From contig NZ_SHKY01000001.1 of assembly GCF_004217545.1 (NCBI RefSeq), forward strand, positions 3,410,001 to 3,474,000: 64,000 nt of DNA, written 5' to 3'. Position numbers and translations under genes: made by a program. The notes under the pieces are model-generated. The model searched no databases. It was not told the DNA's origin and saw only the letters and a list, made by a program, of their open reading frames with translations. The stretch is from Krasilnikovia cinnamomea. GTDB lineage: Bacteria; Actinomycetota; Actinomycetes; Mycobacteriales; Micromonosporaceae. Below, one piece after another: positions 8,247-16,000 of this stretch; positions within the stretch are counted from its first letter, which is position 1; every line of letters starts with the position of its first letter.

Positions 8247-9365
8247 ATGGCGGCGCAGGTGCTGTTCGACGGACAGGTGAATGTGCACTACCGATTCATC
8301 AACGTGCACGGCGTCGAGGATGAGCCGGGTTCGGAGTCGGATGACCACAGGCGGGGACAGCGAAACGGTCTCTGCGGAGCAGCGGTGCCGGGAATGCTCC
8401 ACCTGGTGACAGGCCTGCACACCGGCGATGTGGGGTTCCGCATCGAGCTGCATTCGACGGAGCCGCCGCTCAGCGACACGTGGGAGGAGGCCGTCGAGGT
8501 TTCGTTCCACGCCAGTACCGACGAGATGGGATTGCACGCCTTCGACGATCTGTACGAATTTACCTTGCCGCCCGGCGACTACCGGGTGCGCTACTGCGCG
8601 CGCGGGATGCAGCAGGGCCACGACGAGGACACTCTCGCCGGTGACGAGCCGATCGACTTCTACCTGCTCCAATTCTGGCCCGGCTCGCCAGCGCCCGACC
8701 GCATCTTGCGGCAGACCAGCGACGCCGCCGCATATTGGCACCGCGAGGGCCGTGATGTTGAACTCCCGCCGGGCGAGCGGGATGCGGAGGAGCGACACCT
8801 CGCCGCGAAACAGGAAGAATACGACCGGGCGCGGTTCGGGGACCGGATACCGAACGACCGGCTGCGCAACGTCAAGTTCCACGCGCCCAGCTTCCGCGCC
8901 CTCGATGAGAATCTGATGTGGGCGTTGGCCGCGGCCGACGACGAGCTGCACCGAGCCGTCGCCCGGTGGGCGGCGCTGCGCGCGCTGAGCATCGCCGAAC
9001 TCACCGACAACCCGATCGTCGCGCCCGCAGTGGCCGCGTTGCAGCGAGGAGAGCACCCGCCGTTCCCGTTCGACGAGGAGGCCGTACCTGACTTCGGGGC
9101 AATCGGCGACCAGGTCCCGGATGGCGTCCTCGTCCCAAGGCTGCCATGGTTCCGCGACGAACCCGGCGGCGACAGACCGCAGAAACGGGCGGTCGCAGCG
9201 CTCTATGCCGTGACCGCGACGAACAACAGCGACTCACTCGGTGCGGCGCTTCACACTGTCGAGACGACCGCAACCGCCTACGGCGGCGACGAGTACGGTC
9301 AGTTCCTCGCCGACCTCTGGGACGCCTTCCCGCAGCTACGCGCCGGGAACCAGTCGAGGGGATGA
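8247..9365 (+). CDS. Element cargo protein, function unknown (372 aa)
   Basis: A soluble 372-residue protein between attL and the degraded inner att copy at 9433. Residues 40-145 include CGAAVPGMLHLVTGLHTGDVG, LPPGDYRVRYCARGM and YLLQFWPGSPAPDRI, stretches I associate with a widespread but uncharacterised actinobacterial family. The C-terminal third is acidic and helical and includes AALRALSIAEL and VTATNNSDSLG. No catalytic motif is obvious. Its place at the element edge is typical of cargo, possibly immunity or fitness genes. A hairpin follows at 9445. Confidence 0.75.
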   Translation: MAAQVLFDGQVNVHYRFINVHGVEDEPGSESDDHRRGQRNGLCGAAVPGMLHLVTGLHTGDVGFRIELHSTEPPLSDTWEEAVEVSFHASTDEMGLHAFDDLYEFTLPPGDYRVRYCARGMQQGHDEDTLAGDEPIDFYLLQFWPGSPAPDRILRQTSDAAAYWHREGRDVELPPGERDAEERHLAAKQEEYDRARFGDRIPNDRLRNVKFHAPSFRALDENLMWALAAADDELHRAVARWAALRALSIAELTDNPIVAPAVAALQRGEHPPFPFDEEAVPDFGAIGDQVPDGVLVPRLPWFRDEPGGDRPQKRAVAALYAVTATNNSDSLGAALHTVETTATAYGGDEYGQFLADLWDAFPQLRAGNQSRG

Positions 9366-9429
9366 CCAGCGCGGCAAATCACCGCTGGCTTCTTTGCGCG
9401 TCCTCATGATCGTGCTTGAGCGATCATTG

Positions 9430-9444
9430 CCTTTCGGGCGCGCC
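9430..9444 (+). repeat. Degraded inner copy of the attachment core
   Basis: CCTTTCGGGCGCGCC at 9430-9444 matches the end of the 44-bp att repeat (CCCTTCGGGCGCGCA) and is likewise followed at once by a hairpin and an integrase 3' end. It reads as an old att site from an earlier insertion. Confidence 0.6.
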
Positions 9445-9485
9445 GACAGAAATGTCCTCCCGCAATGTGGGGCGACATTTCTGTC
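9445..9485. terminator. Hairpin between cargo gene and integrase
   Basis: GACAGAAATGTC at 9445-9456 pairs perfectly with GACATTTCTGTC at 9474-9485. It can end both the rightward cargo gene and the leftward integrase gene, and it is a diverged copy of the hairpin at 7952-7988. Confidence 0.8.
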
Positions 9486-9526
9486 TCGGCGCGCCGATCA
9501 ACTGACTGACTATTGCTCAGGACTTC

Positions 9527-10879
9527 TCACGACGTCTTCCGCTTGGGACGGTGCCGCGTCAGAAGCTTCGATGCCTTCTCGACCTGTTTCGCGGTGACCT
9601 TGCGCAAAAGGTGCTTGTACACGCGGCGCGTCACATCCGGACTGGCATGGCCGAGGATCATCTGAACGACCTCGATCGGCACGCCACCGGCCAACATCAG
9701 CGAACACGCCCCGTGGCGGGTGTCGTGCAGCCGGATGACCGGCAAACCGCAGGCGCGCACGTGCTGCTCGAACTCGACCGTCACCCGGTCCGGCCGAAGC
9801 GGGGTTCCGTCCGGGCGGCAGAACACCAGATCATGATCGTCGTAGTCGATGCCGAAGAAGTCCCGCTCACCCTGCTGGGCGACGCGGTGCCGCGCGAGTG
9901 CGGCCTTGGCGGGTGCGGCCAGCGGCACCCATCGACGGCCCGCCCGCGACTTCGGTGCCTTGAGCAGCCGGCCGACGTGCACCGCGCCGCAGATCGGGCA
10001 TCGCGCCTGCTCAGCAGTGACCTGCTTGCGGGTGACCGACACGGTGGTCAGCCTGACCGTCAGGCCGCCGCCGTCAGGGTCGATGTCGCACCACCGCAGG
10101 CCGCACAGTTCGGCCCGGCGTAGCCCGGCGTAGGCGGCCAGCTCGTACAGCGCTGATAGGCGGTCGGGCATGACATGTTCTAGGAACCGGGCCGTGTCCT
10201 CCATCTCCCACATCACCGGTTCGTCGTCAGTGTCCGCCGTCGGCCGAGGGATGGCGTCGAGTCGCCCGAGGGCGGGGTTCACCGCGATCAGTTCCCGGCG
10301 CTGCGCGGCGGCCAGGGCGGCCCGGATGGTCTTGCGGTAGCTCTCGATCGTGGCCGGTGATCTGCGCGTGATTCGGCGGCCCACATTCCCCGAGGGCCTG
10401 TCTCCGTCCAGCGGGGCCGCCAGGGTGGCCAGGACCCGTTCGATGTGTCCGCGTCGCACGTCGCGCAGCAGCATGTGCCCGAGTTGGGGCTTCCAGGCGT
10501 CCCGCACATGCGTGCGGTAGTTCGTGATCGTGTTGACCGCGCGGTTGGCGGCAATCAGGTCGGCTAGCCACTGGTCGAGCCACATGCCGACCGTCATGCC
10601 CTTGTCGTCGGTCCACGTGCCCGCGTTGAGCTTTGCCAACTCAGCCGTGAGTGCGTCTTGAGCGTCGTCCTTGATTCTGTAGCCGCCATGCGTGATCTGA
10701 CGGCGCTTCCCGGTGGCTGGGTCAGGTCCAGCATCCACTGTGTACGACCAGGAGCCGTGTGGCTTGCGACAGTTCCTGATCTTTTTGCCGTTGTTGTCGC
10801 GGCACTGGCATCGCTTGAAGACTGATCCTCGCACTGCGTAACTGCCCTTCGGGTTGGTTGTGGTAGCGGGTAGCGGCAC
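9527..10879 (-). CDS. int: Tyrosine-recombinase integrase
   Basis: 450 residues from a GTG at 10879. It catalyses site-specific integration into and excision from tRNA-Arg. An N-terminal segment (FKRCQCRDNNGKK) typical of actinomycete integrases and an arm-binding domain precede the catalytic domain. There the residues are R254 (AGLRRAEL), K310 (KAPKSRAG), H385 and R388 (HDTRH), H411 (LGHAS) and the nucleophile Y421 (RRVYKHLL). A CPICG motif at 294-298 suggests a small zinc-knuckle insertion. All catalytic residues are present, so it should be active. The gene's 5' end runs into a cluster of GTAGCG repeats that may control it. Confidence 0.95.
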   Translation of the reverse strand: MPLPATTTNPKGSYAVRGSVFKRCQCRDNNGKKIRNCRKPHGSWSYTVDAGPDPATGKRRQITHGGYRIKDDAQDALTAELAKLNAGTWTDDKGMTVGMWLDQWLADLIAANRAVNTITNYRTHVRDAWKPQLGHMLLRDVRRGHIERVLATLAAPLDGDRPSGNVGRRITRRSPATIESYRKTIRAALAAAQRRELIAVNPALGRLDAIPRPTADTDDEPVMWEMEDTARFLEHVMPDRLSALYELAAYAGLRRAELCGLRWCDIDPDGGGLTVRLTTVSVTRKQVTAEQARCPICGAVHVGRLLKAPKSRAGRRWVPLAAPAKAALARHRVAQQGERDFFGIDYDDHDLVFCRPDGTPLRPDRVTVEFEQHVRACGLPVIRLHDTRHGACSLMLAGGVPIEVVQMILGHASPDVTRRVYKHLLRKVTAKQVEKASKLLTRHRPKRKTS

Positions 10880-11033
10880 GCGGGGGTGTCCCTACCCCTG
10901 ATTTCGGGGGTTTCCGGGGTGTGGTGGTGGGCGCCGCTACCCGCTACCTGGGGATATGCGGGCTGGCCAGGTAGGTAGCGGCTGAGGTAGCGCTGGCGCT
11001 ACCCGGTAGCGGGCCGCTACCTCCGCCGCTACC
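10863..11033. repeat. GTAGCG/CGCTAC repeat cluster at the integrase start
   Basis: About ten copies of GTAGCG in either orientation within roughly 170 bases, overlapping the first codons of the integrase. Some form perfect inverted pairs, such as GTAGCGCTGGCGCTAC (10987-11002) and GGTAGCGGGCCGCTACC (11005-11021). They could be operator sites for an element regulator or recombination-accessory sites. Confidence 0.75.
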
Positions 11034-11909
11034 TGTCGGCGGCCGGGGCGACGGTGACCGTGTGTCGATGTGCCGGACGGTCCGACGCCGGGTCGCGGTC
11101 GCGGCCGGTTGACCGGGTGACCACTGGTTTCGGGGTGGTCGCGGCTGTCGGCTGGGTAGGCGCGACCCGCGACCGGCGGTTGATCGTGCTGGTCGGGGTG
11201 GTCGCGGCTGGGGTCGCGTCGGCGCGACCGGTCGCGGGCGGCCCGCGACCGGGCCGGGGTGGTAACGGCGGGAGCGTCGAGCGCCGGGGTGCCGGTTCGG
11301 CGGTCTTCGGCGCTGCGTTGGTGTGGCGTGTTACCGCCACCTTGGTGGCTTCGGCGAGGTGGCAGGCGGTGACGGCAGGGGTAACGCGGGTGTTACTTGC
11401 GGCTGGGTGGCGGGGGGTCGCGGATGGCCGTTCAGGCGGTTTTCGGGGGTGTGGCTGGTTGGGCCGCAATGCCGCTAGGTCGCTGGTCAGGGCCGCGAGG
11501 GTGAGGCATTGCGGATCCGCGAGGCATTGCGGGTGGACCCGCGATGCCTTGCGGCCCCTGCGATGGTCGTGATGGTGACGGAGGGTGGTGGTGTGTCGCG
11601 GTGTCGCACTGTCGCGTGCGACGACGGGAAGGGGGCCTCCAACGCGCGCGCGTACGCGCGAGGCGACACGCGACGATGCGACACCCACGACCACGACTCT
11701 CGGTAATGGACGATGGCGCGTCGGCCGGGTGGTTCTAGCAGCCGTTGCGGGGGTCGGATGCCGGTCTGGGGGGCCGGTTCCGGGGTGCCGGCCGCTTCGG
11801 CTGCTAGCCGCTAGCGGCCTGGTCATGGTCCGGTTGGGCCGCTAGCGGTGCCGCTAGCGCTAGCGGGCCAGGGTGCTAGCGCTAGCGGCTGATCCGGGGG
11901 TCGGTTCGG
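10880..11909. other. Repeat-rich region with no recognised gene
   Basis: About 1 kb between integrase and Xis. It holds successive families of short repeats: GTAGCG (10863-11033), CGCGAC/GTCGCG (about 11085-11250), GTAAC-type (about 11260-11400), GCATTGCGG-type (about 11505-11560) and GCTAGC (11803-11886). Long open frames exist on both strands (11029-11826 minus, 11054-11572 plus), but both encode low-complexity Pro/Thr/Arg or Gly/Arg/Val-rich sequence with no recognisable domain. The region may be a replication origin or a partition/regulatory centre. Confidence 0.55.
11803..11886. repeat. Seven GCTAGC palindromes in 84 bp
   Basis: GCTAGC occurs at about 11803, 11810, 11841, 11853, 11859, 11875 and 11881, often extended to CGCTAGCG, immediately downstream of the Xis-like gene. 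The hexamer is self-complementary and should be rare at this density by chance. Candidate iterons or protein-binding array. Confidence 0.8.
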
Positions 11910-12275
11910 CTACGCGCCGTGCCGTTTCGGGTCGTTGCGGTAGGCCCAGATGAGGTCCTTCTCGACGTCGGTCAGCTCCCCGACCGATGCCCTGCGGTTG
12001 GCTTCGGCCTCGGCCGGGGTGATCTCAATGCAGGAGTCGAGCCAGTCGTGGAACGCGCGGCGGGGGACGACCCACCGGCCGCCGAGCTTGCGGGCGGGGA
12101 TGTCTCCGGTGCGGATCATGCGGTAGGTGCCGCCGAGGTTGAGCGAGAGCATCTCGGCGACTTCCTTGACGGTGTAGGTCAGCGTGCCGACCGGCGCGGG
12201 CCGGGGCCGCTGCGGCGCCTCGGCGGGCGTGGTGCGGGGGGTGAGCGGGTGAACGGTGGCGTGGGCGGTGCGCAC
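11910..12275 (-). CDS. xis: Xis-like helix-turn-helix (excisionase-type) protein
   Basis: 121 residues from a GTG at 12275, chosen because GGAGG lies seven bases upstream. After a Pro/Thr-rich leader comes an excisionase/MerR-type winged helix: YTVKEVAEMLSLNLGGTYRM, then GDIPARKLGGRWVVPRRAF. The family binds the attachment arms and tips the integrase toward excision, or acts as a regulator. A charged tail (DVEKDLIWAYRNDPKRHGA) follows. It lies downstream of the DUF3631 and zinc-finger genes and upstream of the integrase, the usual AICE position. Confidence 0.8.
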   Translation of the reverse strand: MRTAHATVHPLTPRTTPAEAPQRPRPAPVGTLTYTVKEVAEMLSLNLGGTYRMIRTGDIPARKLGGRWVVPRRAFHDWLDSCIEITPAEAEANRRASVGELTDVEKDLIWAYRNDPKRHGA

Positions 12276-12424
12276 GGACGTGCCTCCAATGTGGGTGGTG
12301 CGGGACGGGGTGGTGCGGCGATGCGGATGGCGGGGGCGTGGCATCGGCCGGGCCGCTGAGAGCCACGCTGAGCCAAGATCCGGGCCCTTCTGGTGTATCC
12401 GATGGGACCGATCGGAGTTGTGGG

Positions 12425-12838
12425 CTATTCGGTGTCGTGGTGGCAGGCGTCGCAGAGGCCGTAGCCGAACAGGATCGGCCCGACTTGAGCAATCCCGGCC
12501 CACACCCGTTCGGAGTGTTGTCGGCAGCGGTCGCAGGTGCTGTCCTCGATCGGGTCGGGGGTGGCGAGGTGGCGGCAGGCGGGGCAGACGATCAGCCCTG
12601 GCGCCCAGGCGAACGCGTGCACCACGCGCGGGCCGGGGCCGAGGTGCGGGCAGGTTCGGCCGTGTCCACCCAGCAGGGCGAGTGCGTGGCGCTGGAACAG
12701 GGAGGCGAGCCAGGGCGGGGTGTCCGGGTTGGCGGTCAGCTTCGCCCAGGGGTGTTCGGCGGCCCGGAGGAGGCGGTGGTGGGCGTCGGTGCTCGCGGCG
12801 TGGAGTTGGTCGGCGAGCGCGGTCGGATGGATGCTCAT
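12425..12838 (-). CDS. Zinc-finger-like conserved element protein
   Basis: 137 residues. The start overlaps the stop of the DUF3631 gene as ATGA (12835-12838), so the two are coupled. The N-terminal half is helical (ADQLHAASTDAHHRLLRAAEH). The C-terminal half carries paired Cys/His groups, CPACRH, CDRCRQH and CDACHH, that probably hold one or two zinc ions. A DNA-binding or replication-accessory role is inferred from position only. I have seen similar small proteins in actinomycete elements, but they have no assigned function. Confidence 0.7.
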   Translation of the reverse strand: MSIHPTALADQLHAASTDAHHRLLRAAEHPWAKLTANPDTPPWLASLFQRHALALLGGHGRTCPHLGPGPRVVHAFAWAPGLIVCPACRHLATPDPIEDSTCDRCRQHSERVWAGIAQVGPILFGYGLCDACHHDTE

Positions 12839-14214
12839 GCTGCCGCTCCCTTGGTGAACGCAGAGTGAGGGCCGGGGCGGTCGGGGGTGGACGGTGGCCG
12901 GGTGCCGCCGGGCACGGCCACGGGCGGCCAGTCCTCATCGGTAATCTCGGTAACTTCGGTAACTTCCCTGTTCAGCGGGTTACCGATGCCGATTCGGGTT
13001 ACCGATGGATCGGTAACCTGATCTTGCGGGTTACCGATGGTTACCGACGGCTTTTCGGATCGGTAACCGGTCTGACCTGCGGGGTTACCGCAGTTACCGG
13101 AGTTACCGATAGGTCCCGCCGGGAGGTACCTGTCCCAGGCGTCGGCCAGGCCGAGATTCCCGGTCGTTGGATACGTGGTGTAACCCTTGGCCGTGCCCTG
13201 GCCGGTGTTGAACGCGGCCGGGGCGATGCCGTACCGGCTCAGCTCCTTCGACAGGCGTCGGGCGTCGAGTGGTTTGCCGCCGAGGTCTCCCCACGGGGCG
13301 TCCTCGGCCGTGGTGAGCGCGTCGAGAATGTCGGTGGTGGGCATCCGATCGCGGCCCGCGTACAGGGTTCGCAGGTCGGCCAGCAGCCGGGTGCCGAAAG
13401 TCGGCGCGGTCGCGGTGTCGAGCACGAAGTACCGGGCGGCGTCGCGTCCGGCGTCGGGCCACCGCTCCCCGGCCTGGTCCGCGATGGCGAGCAGGGCTTT
13501 CCACACCTCGGCCGCCCGGTCGGCCACCCCGTCGGGCATCCTCGGCCGCGCTTTGGCGAGGGCGTCGGCCTGCTGTGACATCCACTCGGCCAGGGCGTCG
13601 CGGATCGGTGCGGCTTCGGCTTCGGCGTACTGCTCCTCGAACGGCTCCACCCGTTCCGAGCGTGCTCGGCGCCGCATGTGGACCACGACGGCACGGGTGA
13701 GGATGGTGGCGGGCATGGACCCGGCGATCCCGGCGAGGGCGACCGGGGCGAACACGACGAACCGTTGCACTTTCATGCTCTTGGCGTCGCCGACGCAGCG
13801 GGCGATCGTCGCGCCGCGCTTGTACCCGGCATTGAGCAGCGCCCGGAGATCTTCGTAGTTCCCGCCGGTCTTCGGGTTGAAGATCGCATCCACTTCGTCG
13901 AACAGGATCGTGTGCGGATGCAGGCTGATCAGCCGGAACAGTGCGGCCGTGCTGGCACTGATGGTCATCTCCGGGTGCCGGACCAGCAGGTTCAGCAGCT
14001 CCAACACGCGGGTCTTACCGGAGCCAGGTTCGGCGGAGTCGAGGACCAGGCGCGGCGTGACGTAGAAGCAGCCGACCGCGTGCGTGTGCGCCGCCCACAA
14101 CGTCACCGCCGTCAACGCGTGCTCGGACGGGAAGGCCACGTAGCGGGCAATGAACGCGGCGACCTGGTCGAGCACCTGCGCGCCCGGCGTCGACGCCTGG
14201 CTGGCATCGGTCAT
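12835..14214 (-). CDS. DUF3631-domain ATPase (replication/helicase-like)
   Basis: 459 residues. A P-loop domain has Walker A AEPGSGKTRVLELL near residue 66 and Walker B TILFDEVDAIF near residue 100, followed by the DUF3631 core (FGTRLLADLRTLY, LSKELSRYGIAP). DUF3631 proteins are common in actinomycete plasmids and phage-like elements next to replication genes, and a helicase or DNA-processing role is usually inferred. The last 110 residues are low complexity. Their DNA (12948-13108) is packed with GTTACCG repeats and encodes repeated Gly-Asn and Val-Thr, unlike the domain before it. First gene of the coupled pair with 12425-12838. Confidence 0.85.
   Translation of the reverse strand: MTDASQASTPGAQVLDQVAAFIARYVAFPSEHALTAVTLWAAHTHAVGCFYVTPRLVLDSAEPGSGKTRVLELLNLLVRHPEMTISASTAALFRLISLHPHTILFDEVDAIFNPKTGGNYEDLRALLNAGYKRGATIARCVGDAKSMKVQRFVVFAPVALAGIAGSMPATILTRAVVVHMRRRARSERVEPFEEQYAEAEAAPIRDALAEWMSQQADALAKARPRMPDGVADRAAEVWKALLAIADQAGERWPDAGRDAARYFVLDTATAPTFGTRLLADLRTLYAGRDRMPTTDILDALTTAEDAPWGDLGGKPLDARRLSKELSRYGIAPAAFNTGQGTAKGYTTYPTTGNLGLADAWDRYLPAGPIGNSGNCGNPAGQTGYRSEKPSVTIGNPQDQVTDPSVTRIGIGNPLNREVTEVTEITDEDWPPVAVPGGTRPPSTPDRPGPHSAFTKGAAA
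12948..13108. repeat. GTTACCG/CGGTAAC array inside the DUF3631 gene
   Basis: Eleven copies of GTTACCG or its complement CGGTAAC in about 160 bases, several extended to GGGTTACCGATGG, lie within the 3' part of the DUF3631 coding region. Such dense, both-orientation repeats inside a replication-type gene look like origin iterons or a binding array rather than codon choice. Confidence 0.8.
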
Positions 14215-14929
14215 GGCCGCACCCCCCGAGCCCGGCCCGGCCTGCCGACTGTTTCAGCCGGTTCCTGGCGTGGGTATCGGCGGGGCAGGTGCCGGGGTGG
14301 TGAGATGCCCCCGGCCCGGCGCCGCACGGGTCGGCCTGATCGGGCGGCGGCGGGGGGCATCTCAGCACGGACCAGGCTGAAACACTGCGAGCGGGCCGTG
14401 CGTGATGCGGGTCTGACGGTGCGCCTCGGGCGGGCCGTGCCGGGTGGTGGTGTGGCTGGTCGCGGGTGTCGCGGACCTGGGTGTCGGCGGGTTCGTGGTG
14501 GCGTCATGGTGTCGTCAACAGGTGGCGGGTGCGGGTTCACGGTGTCGGACTCCCTTGTCGTCAAGACGGTCGTCATGAGGGTGGGGTTTGTGCTGCGTGC
14601 GTGCGGGTTGGTGACGTCGCTGTGACGCGCCACCACCCGGCGCGGGTCGTGGTGGTGGGCGTCAGCGGCAGAACGGAGATCGGCCAGCAGACCGGCTGGC
14701 CACGCGCCGCGCAGCGGCGCCAGCAAGCGGCCCGGCCCTTGGCCGGTCCTCCTTGCCCTTCGTCGTTGTCGGCACGGGTGTCGGCCGTGCCGTGGTGCCC
14801 TGTTGAGTTCTCAATGAGCCAGCGCCAAGCGCGAACGCCCACGCCAAGAGGGGTCGTGCGGAGAGGGCCGGAACCGGGTTCCGGTGTCGTCAGGAGGTGG
14901 CCCGCGCGGGGCCGCCGGGAGAGTGGCTG
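14215..14929. other. Long leader region upstream of the DUF3631 operon
   Basis: About 715 bases with no convincing gene; leftward open frames here encode Pro/Arg-rich sequence with no domain. It contains two nested inverted repeats (14251-14383) close to the DUF3631 start. It probably carries the operon promoter and possibly an origin or transfer locus. Confidence 0.5.
14251..14383. repeat. Nested inverted repeats upstream of the DUF3631 gene
   Basis: The outer pair is GTTTCAGCC (14251-14259) and GGCTGAAAC (14375-14383). The inner pair is TGAGATGCCCCC (14301-14312) and GGGGGCATCTCA (14353-14364). All are perfect. They flank a GC-rich core 37 to 220 bases upstream of the gene start. Candidate operator, origin or nick region. 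Confidence 0.65.
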
Positions 14930-15280
14930 TCAGGCGGCCTGGGTGGCGTCGAGCCAGGTGCCGTGCTGGCGCCAGAACCGTTCAGCGGTGCGGTGCACCC
15001 GGTTGAACCGGCCACCCCACAAGCGGTGGTACTCGGCTGCCGCCGCGCGCCGGACCTGCCGTGAATGGCCGAACCGCTGCGCGGCGACCAGCTCCTGCCA
15101 CCGGGCACGCCACGCGGCCCGCTCGTCACCACTGACCGCGGCGAGTCCAGTCCGAACCACATCGGCCGGGTCGACGGTCTGGTCCTCGGCCAGCGGGGAC
15201 GCGAACACGGCCGCCGCCACGTCGCCGTAGGTCAGCCCGAACATCTGGTCGCGCAGCTGCGTCACGTCGAGGCGGGCCAT
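14930..15280 (-). CDS. Conserved small element protein, function unknown
   Basis: 116 residues. The start (15280-15278) overlaps the stop of the upstream gene, so the two are coupled. It is helical and charged: VTQLRDQMFGLTYGDVAAAVF, DERAAWRARWQEL, then an aromatic-rich tail (YHRLWGGRFNRVHRTAERFW). No transmembrane segment. Paired with 15280-15705 in what looks like an early element operon reading away from the Pra-like regulator. I do not recognise the family. Confidence 0.65.
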   Translation of the reverse strand: MARLDVTQLRDQMFGLTYGDVAAAVFASPLAEDQTVDPADVVRTGLAAVSGDERAAWRARWQELVAAQRFGHSRQVRRAAAAEYHRLWGGRFNRVHRTAERFWRQHGTWLDATQAA

Positions 15281-15705
15281 CACGCGGCCCGCCCAACCTG
15301 CGCGGTGCGCGTCCACGGGATCGAGGCCGGGAACGTCGGCCGGACCGTGATCCCGAACGCCGTCGCCACCCGCCGCTCGCACAACGCCAGGAACGCCCGC
15401 TCGTCTGGATCCGCCGGCGGATCGAGCAAGTCGGTCTGCGCGTCTCGGTGCACCGTGTTGATGCCGTCGAACGTGATGATGTGGGCAACCCAGCGGCGGA
15501 CCTCGGCGTCGCTCATCTCGGCCAGGTAGTCGTACTCCACGCCCAGCGACCGGCAGTACAACGCCGCGACCAGCTCCAACGCCGTCAACGGCACCGTGGC
15601 CATCAGCACTGCCTCCGGCGCCTGGCCGTGAAGGTGGTCCCGGTCATCCACGAACCCATCGGCGCTCACCGCTGGCAGCGAACCTCGGGTAGCCTTGACC
15701 TGCAT
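15280..15705 (-). CDS. Conserved small element protein, function unknown
   Basis: 141 residues from an ATG at 15705 with AGGAG just upstream; a longer frame exists but lacks support. Features include LTALELVAALYCRSLGVEYDYL, a region with VAHIITFDGI, and a short C-terminal domain with one CERRVA motif. Cytosolic. It is the first gene of a two-gene leftward operon that diverges from the regulator at 16001, so both may share control through the region at 15706-16000. Confidence 0.65.
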   Translation of the reverse strand: MQVKATRGSLPAVSADGFVDDRDHLHGQAPEAVLMATVPLTALELVAALYCRSLGVEYDYLAEMSDAEVRRWVAHIITFDGINTVHRDAQTDLLDPPADPDERAFLALCERRVATAFGITVRPTFPASIPWTRTAQVGRAA

Positions 15706-15789
15706 CTTCGTCTCCTTGCTAGGGGAAGCGGTTGATGTACCGGGCCTCGGTGGGGGTGCCACCCCGCCGGGGCCGTTCTTAGGGTCACA

Positions 15790-15811
15790 GTAATAACTCA
15801 GTTAGTATTAC
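15790..15811. promoter_or_regulatory. AT-rich inverted repeat in a divergent promoter region
   Basis: GTAATA (15790-15795) and TATTAC (15806-15811) flank a ten-base core. It is a strikingly AT-rich patch in very GC-rich DNA, between the leftward pair ending at 15705 and the regulator starting at 16001. Likely promoter or operator for one or both. Confidence 0.5.
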
Positions 15812-16000
15812 GCAACCCGCTGGCGTGGCGTGTCTTGTCGGTGGTTGCCGTTCGGTGTTGCTGATGAATCCAGTTTGGCGCCCTCTACCAGCAGAAATCA
15901 GAGGACGGGAGGGGACTCGGGGGGACTCGTCCCTCTGGGGAGATCCGACTACCATGGCCACGTCGCCCATCGCTGATCAACGATGGCTTGGAGTCAGTCG

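Noticed and set aside
11029..11826. A leftward 265-codon frame in the repeat island
   Set aside because: Low-complexity Pro/Thr/Arg protein, TTA codons, no domain and dense repeats, so not called as a gene. It remains possible.
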